Positions 42,451 through 50,638 of a stretch of 64,000 nucleotides of DNA are shown here, piece by piece. Below the pieces are notes generated by a model that did no database searches, was not told the DNA's origin, and worked only from the letters and a program-made list of their open reading frames with translations. This stretch comes from a bacterium (GTDB taxonomy: Bacteria; Elusimicrobiota; Elusimicrobia; UBA1565; UBA9628). A program made the translations under genes and the position numbers. Position 1 is the first letter of the stretch. The number at the start of each line of letters is the position of its first letter. The DNA is taken from contig JAKAQO010000002.1 of the NCBI GenBank assembly GCA_021822495.1, positions 97,044-161,043 on the forward strand, in the 5' to 3' direction.

Positions 42451-43407
42451 ATGAAAACGATAAAGAAGATGCCAGGTATCCCAGAGTTCGCAATGGATGA
42501 GAATAAGGCGCGGGCTTGCGTTGAGGCTACTCTATGGCCTAATGGCCCCATTTACCCGCATTGCCAATCCGTCAATGTCTACCGTATGGCTATTAAAAAA
42601 ACAGAGTCCAAAAAACCAGGCCGCGTAGGGCTTCTTAGATGCCGTTCCTGCAAAAAGCAATTCACCGTAACAGTCGGAACCATCTTTGAAGGTTCCCATA
42701 TCCCGCTTACCAAATGGCTTATGGCTATTCATTTAATGACAAGCTCAAAGAAAGGAATATCCTCCCATCAACTTCATAGGATGCTGGGAGTTACCTATAA
42801 AGCCGCTTGGTTTATGTCCCATCGGCTCCGTTATGCCATGAGCCAAGAAGCTGTTAAAAACAAGTTAAGGGGCATTGTTGAGGTAGATGAAACCTATGTA
42901 GGTGGCAAGCAGGCTAATCGTTCGCTGGATATGCGCCGCCGTGGTATCATGCCCCGCAAGGTTCCTGTTATGGCGTTAGTTCAGCGCAATGGCAGGGTTA
43001 GGACATTCCCCATCAAAAGCGCAAATGCTCAGACTTTAAAATCCGCGATGGTTGAGAATATCCAAAAGAGCGCAAAAGTCATTACTGATAGATGGTAGGC
43101 CTATACGGGTGTAGGCAAGCAATTCAAAGGCGGCCATCATACGGTAAACCACTCAGAAAACCAATATGTCCGCCCTGGCAATATTCATACAAATACAGTG
43201 GAGTCCTACTTTTCGATTCTTAAGCGCGGGATTATGGGGACTTTCCATCATATCAGCAAAGAGCATTTATCCCAGTATTGCGCTGAGTTCGCCTTCCGCT
43301 GGAATTATAAAGACACCACGGATACGGAAAGAGCTTTTGCGGCCCTGTCTTCTACTCAAGGCAAAAGATTGGTTTACGGGAATCTACAGGCACAGGGGGC
43401 AATTTGA
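42451..43407 (+). pseudogene. IS1595 family (ISXO2-like) transposase with a premature amber codon
   Basis: The N-terminal zinc-ribbon type region has YPHCQSVNVYR and LLRCRSCKKQFTVTVG, then the ISXO2-like DDE domain. The first Asp is in VEVDETYVGG, the second in VITDRW, and the Glu in NTVESYFSILKRG. A TAG at 43096-43098 follows TDRW; reading through gives AYTGVGKQFKGGHHTVNHSE and a normal C-terminus to 43407. The gene is therefore interrupted by one base change between the second and third catalytic residues. Without suppression the element cannot move by itself. Confidence 0.93.
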
Positions 43408-43532
43408 GGGTCAAGACTCGAAAGAGGAAAGATAACGAGAAGCTCACGCTTAGCCCGTTATCATTTCAGGAAGCATTATCGGCAATACTCAAGGTTAAGC
43501 CACCCAAAAAGAAGCGGAGGAAAAAGGTATGA
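43404..43532 (+). CDS. 42-residue basic protein of the IS element
   Basis: Starts at a TTG overlapping the transposase stop (TTGA) and ends in a TGA overlapping the next start (ATGA). The product contains EKLTLSPLSFQEALSAILKV followed by PPKKKRRKKV. Short proteins with a similar L-x-PLxFEEAL-x-xxLKV pattern occur beside transposases and other mobile genes, from memory. The double overlap argues that it is really translated. Function unknown; the basic tail could bind nucleic acid. Confidence 0.55.
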   Translation: MRVKTRKRKDNEKLTLSPLSFQEALSAILKVKPPKKKRRKKV

Positions 43533-43720
43533 AGAAAAAACGCACAAAAAAGGCAAAGGTTCCTCCGCAAATAACGCTTGGCGGGGAGGTTGGGACTAAA
43601 GTTTGGAAACAGTTTATTCTGCCATTGATTAATGACGCTGAAAAATCAACGCGGGAGATAGGCGAATTATTGGGGGTCTCTCATAACACAGTGGCGATAT
43701 GGCGGAGAATCTATTTATGA
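43529..43720 (+). CDS. Small HTH protein of the IS element
   Basis: A 63-residue protein with a basic N-terminus (MKKKRTKKAKVPP) and a C-terminal helix-turn-helix (STREIGELLGVSHNTVAIWR). The start overlaps the previous stop by 4 nt. It may control transposition or the passenger gene. It ends 13 nt before the right inverted repeat. Confidence 0.65.
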   Translation: MKKKRTKKAKVPPQITLGGEVGTKVWKQFILPLINDAEKSTREIGELLGVSHNTVAIWRRIYL

Positions 43721-43733
43721 GCCCTTATCGTGG

Positions 43734-43763
43734 TTTTGCCAAAGGGATAATCCCCTTTAGTGT
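43734..43763. repeat. Right terminal inverted repeat and target duplication
   Basis: The 22-bp arm 43734-43755 is the exact reverse complement of 41648-41669. TTTAGTGT at 43756-43763 is the second copy of the 8-bp target duplication. Confidence 0.97.
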
Positions 43764-43889
43764 CCGCTAAATAACTATACTAACCCCTAAACCGCCCCAA
43801 ATCAAGCCTGCTTGCCTCATTAAAATTTTGGAACGGCTCGGGGATTTTAAATCACGCGTCAAAGAGTATTGTCTCGTTTTAACGAACGC

Positions 43890-44621
43890 TTAAGCCGCGT
43901 TTTGAAGGAAAGACTGAACCAGGGCCCAAGCCTGTGGCGCGGACTTAGCATGATAGTTCGCTCTCGCGTCGCAGAAAAACCCGTGATCGGCCTCTGAAAA
44001 TTCCACATTGACGAAGGATTTACCCGCTTTGCGCAACGCCTGGTTCACGGCCTGGGTCTGTTCCGGCAAAATGTGCTGGTCCTTGCCGCCCCATAAAAAG
44101 AGCATCGGAGCGCTGAGTTTAGGAACGCGGTCTAAAAGCCCCGGCCCCATCGGGCTTGGGCCAATGCCCGCGCCGTAAAATGAAATCGCCCATTTTAAAG
44201 GAAGAATGGAATTAGCGACATAGGCGGCTCGCCCCCCCATGCAAAACCCGACGCAGCCGATTCCTTCGGAACTTGCGGATGAATCTTTCTTCAAAAAATC
44301 ATAAGCGGCGCGCATATCCGCCTCAAGACCTTCAAGGGTCATCGCCTGCATGTGCGGCATGACAGCCGGAAAATCCGTATAAGACCCGGTAAAACCGGCG
44401 GGCGCGGAGCGGTGAAAGACCTCCGGTGCGATGGCCAGATATCCCAGCGCGGCAAAACGCCGAGTGACATCTTTAATGTAATCGTTGACTCCAAAAGCTT
44501 CCTGAACGACAATCATCGCCCGGGAGTTGGGGTTTTTTGGGTGCGCGACATAAGCCTGCATCGTTGTTTGATCGGATACTTTAAGGAAAACGAGTTCTTC
44601 TTTTTCTGTTAATTGGGACAT
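43890..44621 (-). CDS. Dienelactone hydrolase family protein
   Basis: A 243-residue alpha/beta hydrolase. The catalytic Cys is in GCVGFCMGGRA, the Asp in GGKDQHI, the His in SEADHGFF, and the Glu that locks the Cys in VVQEAFGV. These match carboxymethylenebutenolidase (DLH). In organisms without chloroaromatic pathways such proteins are general lactone or ester hydrolases, so the substrate is uncertain. A GGAGG sequence lies before the ATG. It is divergent from hisS and stands alone. Confidence 0.9.
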   Translation of the reverse strand: MSQLTEKEELVFLKVSDQTTMQAYVAHPKNPNSRAMIVVQEAFGVNDYIKDVTRRFAALGYLAIAPEVFHRSAPAGFTGSYTDFPAVMPHMQAMTLEGLEADMRAAYDFLKKDSSASSEGIGCVGFCMGGRAAYVANSILPLKWAISFYGAGIGPSPMGPGLLDRVPKLSAPMLFLWGGKDQHILPEQTQAVNQALRKAGKSFVNVEFSEADHGFFCDARANYHAKSAPQAWALVQSFLQNAA

Positions 44622-44683
44622 AAGACCTCCATGAATTTAATTATCCAATAAACTTTGATTAAGACTATTTAATAAAATAAACC

Positions 44684-45976
44684 ATGACTCTTTCATCTTC
44701 CCCCCCATCCGGGTTTCGCGATTTTTTACCAAAGAATCTCGAACTCCGCCAAAAAGTTTCTCAAACCATTTCCGCGATTTACCGTTCTTTCGGTTTTGAG
44801 GCGATTGAGACCTCGGCTCTTGAGAACCTTGAAGTCCTAACCGGAAAAGGCGGCGGCGAAAATGAGAAGCTGATTTTTAAGGCCCTTAAGCGCGGAGAAA
44901 AACTGACCGAGGCCCTTGAAAAAAAAGAAGAACTCGCGGACATGGGGCTTCGGTTTGATCTCACTCTTCCCTTGGCGCGCTTTTACGCCGCCCATCAAAG
45001 CCTTCTTCCCAAGCCTTTCAAGGCCTTTCACATCGCCCCCGTTTGGCGGGCGGAACGAGCGCAAAAAGGCCGCTACCGGGAATTTATCCAATGCGATTTA
45101 GATATTATCGGCGCGGAACACTGGAGCGCCGAAGTTGAAATTATCTCGGCCATCCTCAAAGTTTTTGACGAACTTAAGATTTCAGATGTCACTGTCTTTC
45201 TTAATGACCGCTCCTTGGTTGAAGAAGCGCTTCAAAAAGCCGGAGTTCCGGAAGAAAAAAGAAATGCGGTCTGCATTCTCCTGGATAAACTCGATAAAAT
45301 GCCGCGCGAGAAAATAGAAGAAGAACTCTCGACTCTTGTGGATAAACAAACCTCTGAGTCCATTCAAACTCTCCTTTTGGGAAAATCAGAAAACTCTTAC
45401 GCCGAGGTTTCGCCTGCCTCTTACGCGCGTTTAAAAGAAATTTCATCAAGCATTTCCCGCTTAAACCAAAATGCCCGCGTTCAAATTACGCCGTCACTCA
45501 TGCGCGGCTTTGATTATTACACCGGCCCAGTTTTTGAATTTCGTCATCCAAAACTCGCGGGCTCCTTGGGCGGCGGTGGAAGATACGACCGTCTGCTTGA
45601 AAAATTTGGAGTTCCTCAAATTCCCGCCTGCGGGGGCTCCATTGGCTTTGAACGCTTAATTTTACTTCTTGAGGAACTAGGCCAAATGAGCGAAGTCTCG
45701 GGACCTAAATTTTTTATCGCAGTTTTTTCGGAAGAGATGTTGCCCCGCTCTTTTGAACTCGCCTCCCAACTTCGCGCCCTGGGGCAAACGGTCGACCTTT
45801 ATCCGGGGCCGGCCAAGCTCAAAAATCAATTCAAATACGCCGATCAAAAAAAGGCCCGCTACGCTCTCGTTATCGGTCCCGATGAAGTCCGGCAAAACCA
45901 AATCCGAATCAAGGACCTTAAAACCGGCATTGAAAAGCTTGAGGATTTCGAGGCCGTCCTGAAGTTGCCGGATTAA
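44684..45976 (+). CDS. hisS: Histidyl-tRNA synthetase
   Basis: A 430-residue class II synthetase charging tRNA-His. The N-terminus has PSGFRDFLPKNLELR. Motif 2 is in FHIAPVWRAERAQKGRYREF, followed by the IQCDLDIIG element. The histidine-binding loop is RGFDYYTGPVFEF, motif 3 is GGSIGFERLILLL, and the C-terminal anticodon-binding domain follows. Length is normal. It is single-copy in the window and followed by a promoter for the next operon, so it is probably a separate unit. Confidence 0.95.
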   Translation: MTLSSSPPSGFRDFLPKNLELRQKVSQTISAIYRSFGFEAIETSALENLEVLTGKGGGENEKLIFKALKRGEKLTEALEKKEELADMGLRFDLTLPLARFYAAHQSLLPKPFKAFHIAPVWRAERAQKGRYREFIQCDLDIIGAEHWSAEVEIISAILKVFDELKISDVTVFLNDRSLVEEALQKAGVPEEKRNAVCILLDKLDKMPREKIEEELSTLVDKQTSESIQTLLLGKSENSYAEVSPASYARLKEISSSISRLNQNARVQITPSLMRGFDYYTGPVFEFRHPKLAGSLGGGGRYDRLLEKFGVPQIPACGGSIGFERLILLLEELGQMSEVSGPKFFIAVFSEEMLPRSFELASQLRALGQTVDLYPGPAKLKNQFKYADQKKARYALVIGPDEVRQNQIRIKDLKTGIEKLEDFEAVLKLPD

Positions 45977-45998
45977 TTCTCCAAGACTCTCTTTGGTA

Positions 45999-46027
45999 TT
46001 GACAAGTCCACAACTCTCCCCTACACT
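45999..46027 (+). promoter_or_regulatory. Promoter of the response regulator-stator operon
   Basis: -35 TTGACA (45999-46004), 17-bp spacer, -10 TACACT (46022-46027). Both hexamers and the spacing are the same as at the promoter of the operon starting at 22764. The ATG at 46036 follows after 8 nt with no ribosome binding site. Confidence 0.8.
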
Positions 46028-46035
46028 ATCTCCAT

Positions 46036-46422
46036 ATGAAACCACTTCAAAAAATCTTGGTGATCGAGGACGAACCGGATATTCAGGAAATCCTCGCGCA
46101 TATCCTTAAAGACGCGGGTTATTCGGTCCGGGCCGCTGGAAACGGGCAAGATGGACTGCGCGCTTTCGAGGAATTCGAGCCGGAATTAGTTATTTTGGAC
46201 GTTCATTTGCCGGACATGAGCGGATTTGAGATTTGCCGCAAGATCAGAGAGCATAAAAGCCGCCAAGATACGCCCATTCTTCTCTGCACGGTGCGCTCGG
46301 AAACGACGCGCGTGGCCGAGGGACTCGATTCCGGGGCCAACGACTACATTCTCAAACCCTTTGAAATCGACGATCTTCTCGCCAGGGTTCGCTCAGCCCT
46401 TGAGAAGAAATCTAAAAATTAA
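46036..46422 (+). CDS. Single-domain response regulator
   Basis: A 128-residue CheY/Spo0F-like receiver. Conserved residues are the acidic pair in VIEDEPDI, the phosphorylated Asp in LVILDVHLPDMSG, the Thr/Ser position in LLCTVRS and Lys in DYILKPFE. There is no output domain, so it would act by binding a partner. It is the first gene of a four-gene operon with an OmpR-type regulator and motA/motB homologues. By analogy with CheY it might bind the FliG-like rotor protein; this is inference. Confidence 0.9.
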   Translation: MKPLQKILVIEDEPDIQEILAHILKDAGYSVRAAGNGQDGLRAFEEFEPELVILDVHLPDMSGFEICRKIREHKSRQDTPILLCTVRSETTRVAEGLDSGANDYILKPFEIDDLLARVRSALEKKSKN

Positions 46423-47108
46423 TGGCGCTAATCGCGGTCGTAGACGATAATGAAGAATGGGGAGATTTGTTTTTAACGATTATCCGGGATTGCGGCCATC
46501 AAGGCGATTATTATTCGACGGCCGGCCAATTTCTCGATAGTCTCTCTAAAGCGAAGCCGGATCTCCTCATTTTGGATATGCAGCTTTCTGGAATGCACGG
46601 CCGAGAAATCATTCGCATCCTGCGCACAAACCGGGAAACCCAAAGAATGCTCATTATCGCCGTATCCGGACACGATATAGGAAGTCCGCACGTCATCAAG
46701 GCGTTCGAAGCTGGAGCGGATGAGTATCTGCCTAAACCCATCGACATTCCCCTATTAAAAGTTCGCGTCGAGGCTCTTTTGCGCCGCGGAACCGACGGAA
46801 AAAATCTGGCCTCCAAGGATATTCAAATCGGAGATTTGCGGATTTCTCCGGAAAGCCGATTGGTGGCGATGGGAAAAAAAACATTGCCCTTAACGAAAAT
46901 AGAATTTGAGCTTTTGACGGCTTTTGTTCGGCAACCCAACAGAGTTTTGACGCGCGGCATCATCCTGGAAACGGTATGGAAGGCCCACGCGGACATGAAT
47001 ACCCGCACGGTGGACAAGCATGTCGAGACCTTGCGAAAAAAACTTGGAGATTTCGGAAAAAGAATCGAAACGGTGATCGGCATCGGCTATATCTTTAGGA
47101 AAAAATAA
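46422..47108 (+). CDS. OmpR/PhoB-type response regulator
   Basis: A 228-residue regulator. The receiver has VVDDNEEW, LLILDMQLSGMHG with the phosphorylated Asp, and DEYLPKPID. The DNA-binding winged helix includes LTKIEFELLTAFVRQPNRVL, RTVDKHVETLRKKLG and IETVIGIGYIF. Its ATG overlaps the previous stop (TAATG), and its own stop overlaps motA in the same way. It probably controls transcription of one or both of the convergent operons. Confidence 0.92.
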   Translation: MALIAVVDDNEEWGDLFLTIIRDCGHQGDYYSTAGQFLDSLSKAKPDLLILDMQLSGMHGREIIRILRTNRETQRMLIIAVSGHDIGSPHVIKAFEAGADEYLPKPIDIPLLKVRVEALLRRGTDGKNLASKDIQIGDLRISPESRLVAMGKKTLPLTKIEFELLTAFVRQPNRVLTRGIILETVWKAHADMNTRTVDKHVETLRKKLGDFGKRIETVIGIGYIFRKK

Positions 47109-47902
47109 TGGACGCCTCAATCTGGATTGGATTTTTATCCATCATTGGACTAGTCTCCTGGGCGATATTCAAGGCTGGGTTTACCAGCTCCTCGACCGAC
47201 GTTTACGGCCTTATTCTCGTGATCGGCGGTCTTATCACGAGCATGATGGTCAACTGCTCCCTGGGCGATTTAAAAAGCGCCTTCATTCAGTTTTTTTCTC
47301 TTTTCATGCCGTCCAACGTACCCAGCCCGGAAGAAGCGATTGAGCAAATCATCGCCTTGTCCAAGAAAGCCCAAAAAGAAGGCGGAATTTTGGCCCTTCA
47401 GTCGGAAGAAACCAATTTCGCGAACGGATTTCTTAAAAAAGCCGTCTTGGTCGCGGTTTCAACCGGGGAATCGGCGGAAACCCGGCGCATCATGGAAACT
47501 CATATTCGCCGCGTGAGAGTTCAGCGCCAGGAAGACGCTAATACTTTTCGGACAATGGCGGTCCTCTCTCCCATGTTCGGGCTTTTGGGAACCCTGCTGG
47601 GCATGGTGCATGTTCTTCAATCCATGTCGGATCCGACCAAGGCGGCCTCTGGAATGGCTCTCGCTCTATCCTCCGCTTTTATCGGCATCGCCATCGCCAA
47701 CGCCGTTTGCGTTCCCATAGCCGGAAAAATTCGTCTTAACGCGATGAAAGAAACGATGGTTTTAGACCTGATACTCGAGGGCGTTTTGGATATCGCGGCG
47801 GGAAAGCCTCCCTATCTCATCGAAATGCACCTGGCGACTTATTCGGATAAGCGGCAAACGGAGAATGCGGCAACCGCCGCGGAGAACGTTCCCCCAAAAT
47901 GA
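47108..47902 (+). CDS. motA: MotA/ExbB/TolQ-type stator protein
   Basis: A 264-residue protein with four membrane helices laid out as in MotA: two N-terminal, a long cytoplasmic loop rich in charges (RRIMETHIRRVRVQRQED), and two C-terminal helices. The conserved core SPMFGLLGTLLGMVHVLQ corresponds to the MotA/PomA GxxGT segment. The family forms a five-subunit ring around two MotB helices and turns ion flow into rotation. The four-helix form and loop make MotA more likely than ExbB/TolQ. Start overlaps the regulator's stop. Confidence 0.85.
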   Translation: MDASIWIGFLSIIGLVSWAIFKAGFTSSSTDVYGLILVIGGLITSMMVNCSLGDLKSAFIQFFSLFMPSNVPSPEEAIEQIIALSKKAQKEGGILALQSEETNFANGFLKKAVLVAVSTGESAETRRIMETHIRRVRVQRQEDANTFRTMAVLSPMFGLLGTLLGMVHVLQSMSDPTKAASGMALALSSAFIGIAIANAVCVPIAGKIRLNAMKETMVLDLILEGVLDIAAGKPPYLIEMHLATYSDKRQTENAATAAENVPPK

Positions 47903-48528
47903 GTTCCTGGCAAGAAAGAGACGAGGAACTCGAGTCCCAACTCAATCGCGGAGCCTTGTGGGCGATTACCTACGGCGACATGATGAGTTATTTGATGATT
48001 TTTTTCATGATTCTCTATTTAGGAACGTCTTCTCGAAGCTTAAAAATGCAAATGAATTCAAAGTCTATTGAGGAACGTTTTGGAAAAAAAGGAACCGTCG
48101 TTTCGGAGCTCTTTTCTAGGAATGGCATACAGAAAATAGCGAAACTGGAAGTTGGAGAAAATAAAATCCGCATCGTCTTTCAGGCGCCCGTCCTTTTTGA
48201 CTCGGGATCCGCGAGATTAAAAACCGGTTCGTCCGGGGATCTCAAAAAACTGGCGGCGACGCTTAAGGAGCTTCCCAACAACATTCAAATCGAGGGCCAT
48301 ACCGATAATCAACCTCTGGGACCGCATTCCGGTTTCGCCTCGAATTGGGAGCTGTCGGCGGCGCGGGCTTTCGCCGTTTTGCGTTTTTTTGAGTCGCAGG
48401 GAGTCTCTTCCGCGCGACTTTCGGCCATCGGCTATGGAGAATTTCGCCCTGTCGCCCCCAATAACACCGATGCCGGCCGAGCGATGAACCGCCGCATCGA
48501 AATCAATATCATGCGCCGCGAGAAATAA
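47899..48528 (+). CDS. motB: MotB-type stator protein with OmpA-like peptidoglycan-binding domain
   Basis: A 209-residue protein with one N-terminal membrane helix (WAITYGDMMSYLMIFFMILY). The Asp in YGDMM matches the ion-carrying Asp of MotB. The periplasmic OmpA-like domain has FDSGSARLK, IEGHTDNQPLG, NWELSAARAFAVLRFF and AMNRRIEI. This anchors the stator to the cell wall. The ATG overlaps motA by 4 nt. It is shorter than E. coli MotB (308), so the linker or plug region is reduced. Confidence 0.88.
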   Translation: MSSWQERDEELESQLNRGALWAITYGDMMSYLMIFFMILYLGTSSRSLKMQMNSKSIEERFGKKGTVVSELFSRNGIQKIAKLEVGENKIRIVFQAPVLFDSGSARLKTGSSGDLKKLAATLKELPNNIQIEGHTDNQPLGPHSGFASNWELSAARAFAVLRFFESQGVSSARLSAIGYGEFRPVAPNNTDAGRAMNRRIEINIMRREK

Positions 48529-48544
48529 GAGCCCGTTAAGAATA

Positions 48545-50638
48545 TCAGGAAATGCTCGCGGGAGTTTTAAGCGGAATCCTAAATTTGAAATTGCTTCCTT
48601 TTCCCTCCTCGGATTCGACCCATATTTTCCCATTGTGAAGCTCAACTATTTTTTTGCAAATGGCGAGCCCCAGCCCGTAACCGGAACGTGATTGTTGCCC
48701 CGGGACCTGCTCGAATTTTCCAAATACGCTTTGAAGGGCGTGTTTGGGAATACCAGGGCCGGTATCCCTGACTGAAAATTCTATTTCCCGTGGCCCAGCG
48801 CTTCCCGCCATGACGGCAATGGCCCCTCCCTTAGGCGTGAATTTAAGCGCATTGCCAATCAGATTCATCACGACGCGCTCAAGAAGCTGTTGATCACAGA
48901 TAAATTCATGCGGCGGAGGGCCGACCGTAAAGGAAATCGAAATTTCCTTATTTTGGCCCTGGATTTCATAAAGGGCCCGCATATTTTCTAATATTTTTCC
49001 GATATGAGCGGCGCCCAATTGGAGTTCCAACGTTCCTGACTCCAGCTTCGCTATATCTAAAATATCCTTCATCATGGCCGCGAGGCGATCCCGAGCTTGC
49101 TCGGAATACCCCAGATATTTTTTCTCGGCATCCCCAAACTGATTGGATTTCCGGAGAAGATTAAAAAACACGGCGAAAGGCGTCAAGAGATTGCCAATAT
49201 CATGCGCGACGGAATGAAAAAAGTCCTCCTTCATCTTACTTAGTTGTTTTTCAACAGTAATATCTCGTAACAAAATGAGAATGCCGATATCCTTTTTCTC
49301 CGCGCTGACAATCGCCCCAGAAACCGAAAAAATTCCGCGAGCCTGCCCGGAGAGCGTTTTTAACTCAAGTTCCGCCATGGCCTGCCGTTTTTTGCGCCCC
49401 ATCAGTTCGGCGATCAAGGAAAGAATTTCCGGTTGTCTAAAAAGCCCTCGGATACCGCCCGGGGGAAGAGAATTAGAAAGCATATCCAGACCTAAAATCA
49501 ATCTTCCAACGGCGTTGATGTGAAGGACATTCCCATTAAAATCGGCCATGACGACGCCTTCCGGGATATTATAGACCAAGCTTAGAATGCGGGCTCTTTC
49601 TTCGACAATCTTTTCAACCTGCATTTCATGATAAGAACGAAGGGCTTGAGCCATTTGATTGAAGCTTTTCGCTACGGTCTTAAGCTCTCCCCAACCTTCC
49701 TCGGGAAGGCGAATATTGAGGTCGTTTTTAGCCGCGCGCTGGGAAGCGAGGGCAAGTCTTTCTAATGGCGGCGCTAGGCGTCCAGTCACCCACCACGCTC
49801 CCGCGGCGGATAAGACGAGAAGCAGAAAAAGAAACGAGAGAACTTTCTCCAAATATCCCTCGGGGCGGGCAAAAGCTTCGGCCCTGGGCTCGAGACTGAC
49901 AGCCCAGAGATTAAGAGCGGGAATCGCGGAGTAGGCGGCGACCAAGGTTCCCAACCGACTAGGAATGTCCGTATCCCAACCGGAATCCCTTGACAACGGC
50001 TTGGGCCATTTCCAGCCGGAACCGGGAAACCCTTTGGCGATTCCCGGTAATTTCTCTCCACGAGAATCGAGAAGGATAAGCCGCCCCGTTTTTCCAACGC
50101 GTATTTTTTTGAGTTTTTTCCAAAGATTCTTGAGTGAATATTCCACATAGAGGCAACGATTTCTAGAAAGAGGGTAGGCCAGGGAAATAAGCGGAATTTG
50201 GGCTTTCAACTCAACGGGACCAATCTGGATTTTTCCACTTTGCCGCGCTTTCTCCATCAAGGATTGAGAGGCGACAATGGTATTATTGCCATAAATATCT
50301 GGATCAGACAAAGGCGGAAACTCAGTCGAGGAAGATTTAAAAATGGCGAGATATTCCAATTCACTGTGTCCAGCCGCCGCTTGTTGGAGGATTTTATAAT
50401 CTAAAGACGCATGGGCGCTTTGGTTTCGCTCCAGGTCTTCGACAAAGCCCAAGGAACGGTTCATTTCCAAGGCCGCATTCTCCGCCATCTGGGCCGAAAG
50501 TTGGACGATTTGCTTGTGAAACCCTTCGGCGTTTTCGCGAACCCCGGCTGTCGAATTGAGCATCCAAATTCCGAAGATAATCGCGGGAATAAGGGCAAAG
50601 GAAACCAAGATAAGAAGAAAACGTTGAAAAAAACTCAA
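48545..50638 (-). CDS. Membrane sensor histidine kinase with HAMP and PAS-like domains
   Basis: A 697-residue kinase. The first helix (FLLILVSFALIPAIIFGIWML) and a second near residue 260 (VLSFLFLLLVLSAAGAWWVT) bracket a periplasmic sensor region. HAMP (LERLALASQRAAKNDLNI), a PAS-like domain (LVYNIPEGVVMADFNGNV) and HisKA with the phosphoacceptor His in FHSVAHDIGNLL follow. HATPase_c motifs are VVMNLIGNALKFTPKGG, VRDTGPGIPK and GYGLGLAICKKIVELHNG. It overlaps the upstream kinase-like gene by 4 nt and converges on motB, with only 16 nt between the stops. Confidence 0.9.
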   Translation of the reverse strand: MSFFQRFLLILVSFALIPAIIFGIWMLNSTAGVRENAEGFHKQIVQLSAQMAENAALEMNRSLGFVEDLERNQSAHASLDYKILQQAAAGHSELEYLAIFKSSSTEFPPLSDPDIYGNNTIVASQSLMEKARQSGKIQIGPVELKAQIPLISLAYPLSRNRCLYVEYSLKNLWKKLKKIRVGKTGRLILLDSRGEKLPGIAKGFPGSGWKWPKPLSRDSGWDTDIPSRLGTLVAAYSAIPALNLWAVSLEPRAEAFARPEGYLEKVLSFLFLLLVLSAAGAWWVTGRLAPPLERLALASQRAAKNDLNIRLPEEGWGELKTVAKSFNQMAQALRSYHEMQVEKIVEERARILSLVYNIPEGVVMADFNGNVLHINAVGRLILGLDMLSNSLPPGGIRGLFRQPEILSLIAELMGRKKRQAMAELELKTLSGQARGIFSVSGAIVSAEKKDIGILILLRDITVEKQLSKMKEDFFHSVAHDIGNLLTPFAVFFNLLRKSNQFGDAEKKYLGYSEQARDRLAAMMKDILDIAKLESGTLELQLGAAHIGKILENMRALYEIQGQNKEISISFTVGPPPHEFICDQQLLERVVMNLIGNALKFTPKGGAIAVMAGSAGPREIEFSVRDTGPGIPKHALQSVFGKFEQVPGQQSRSGYGLGLAICKKIVELHNGKIWVESEEGKGSNFKFRIPLKTPASIS

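Larger units (their letters stand above)
41648..43755 (+). mobile_element. IS1595-like insertion element with passenger genes
   Basis: A 2,108-bp element bounded by perfect 22-bp inverted repeats and flanked by an 8-bp direct repeat, the target duplication size known for the IS1595 family. It contains, all on the plus strand, a 237-residue membrane protein gene, a DDE transposase gene with an in-frame amber codon, a 42-residue basic protein gene and a 63-residue HTH gene. The interior is more AT-rich than the host DNA. The perfect ends suggest recent insertion. Confidence 0.95.
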
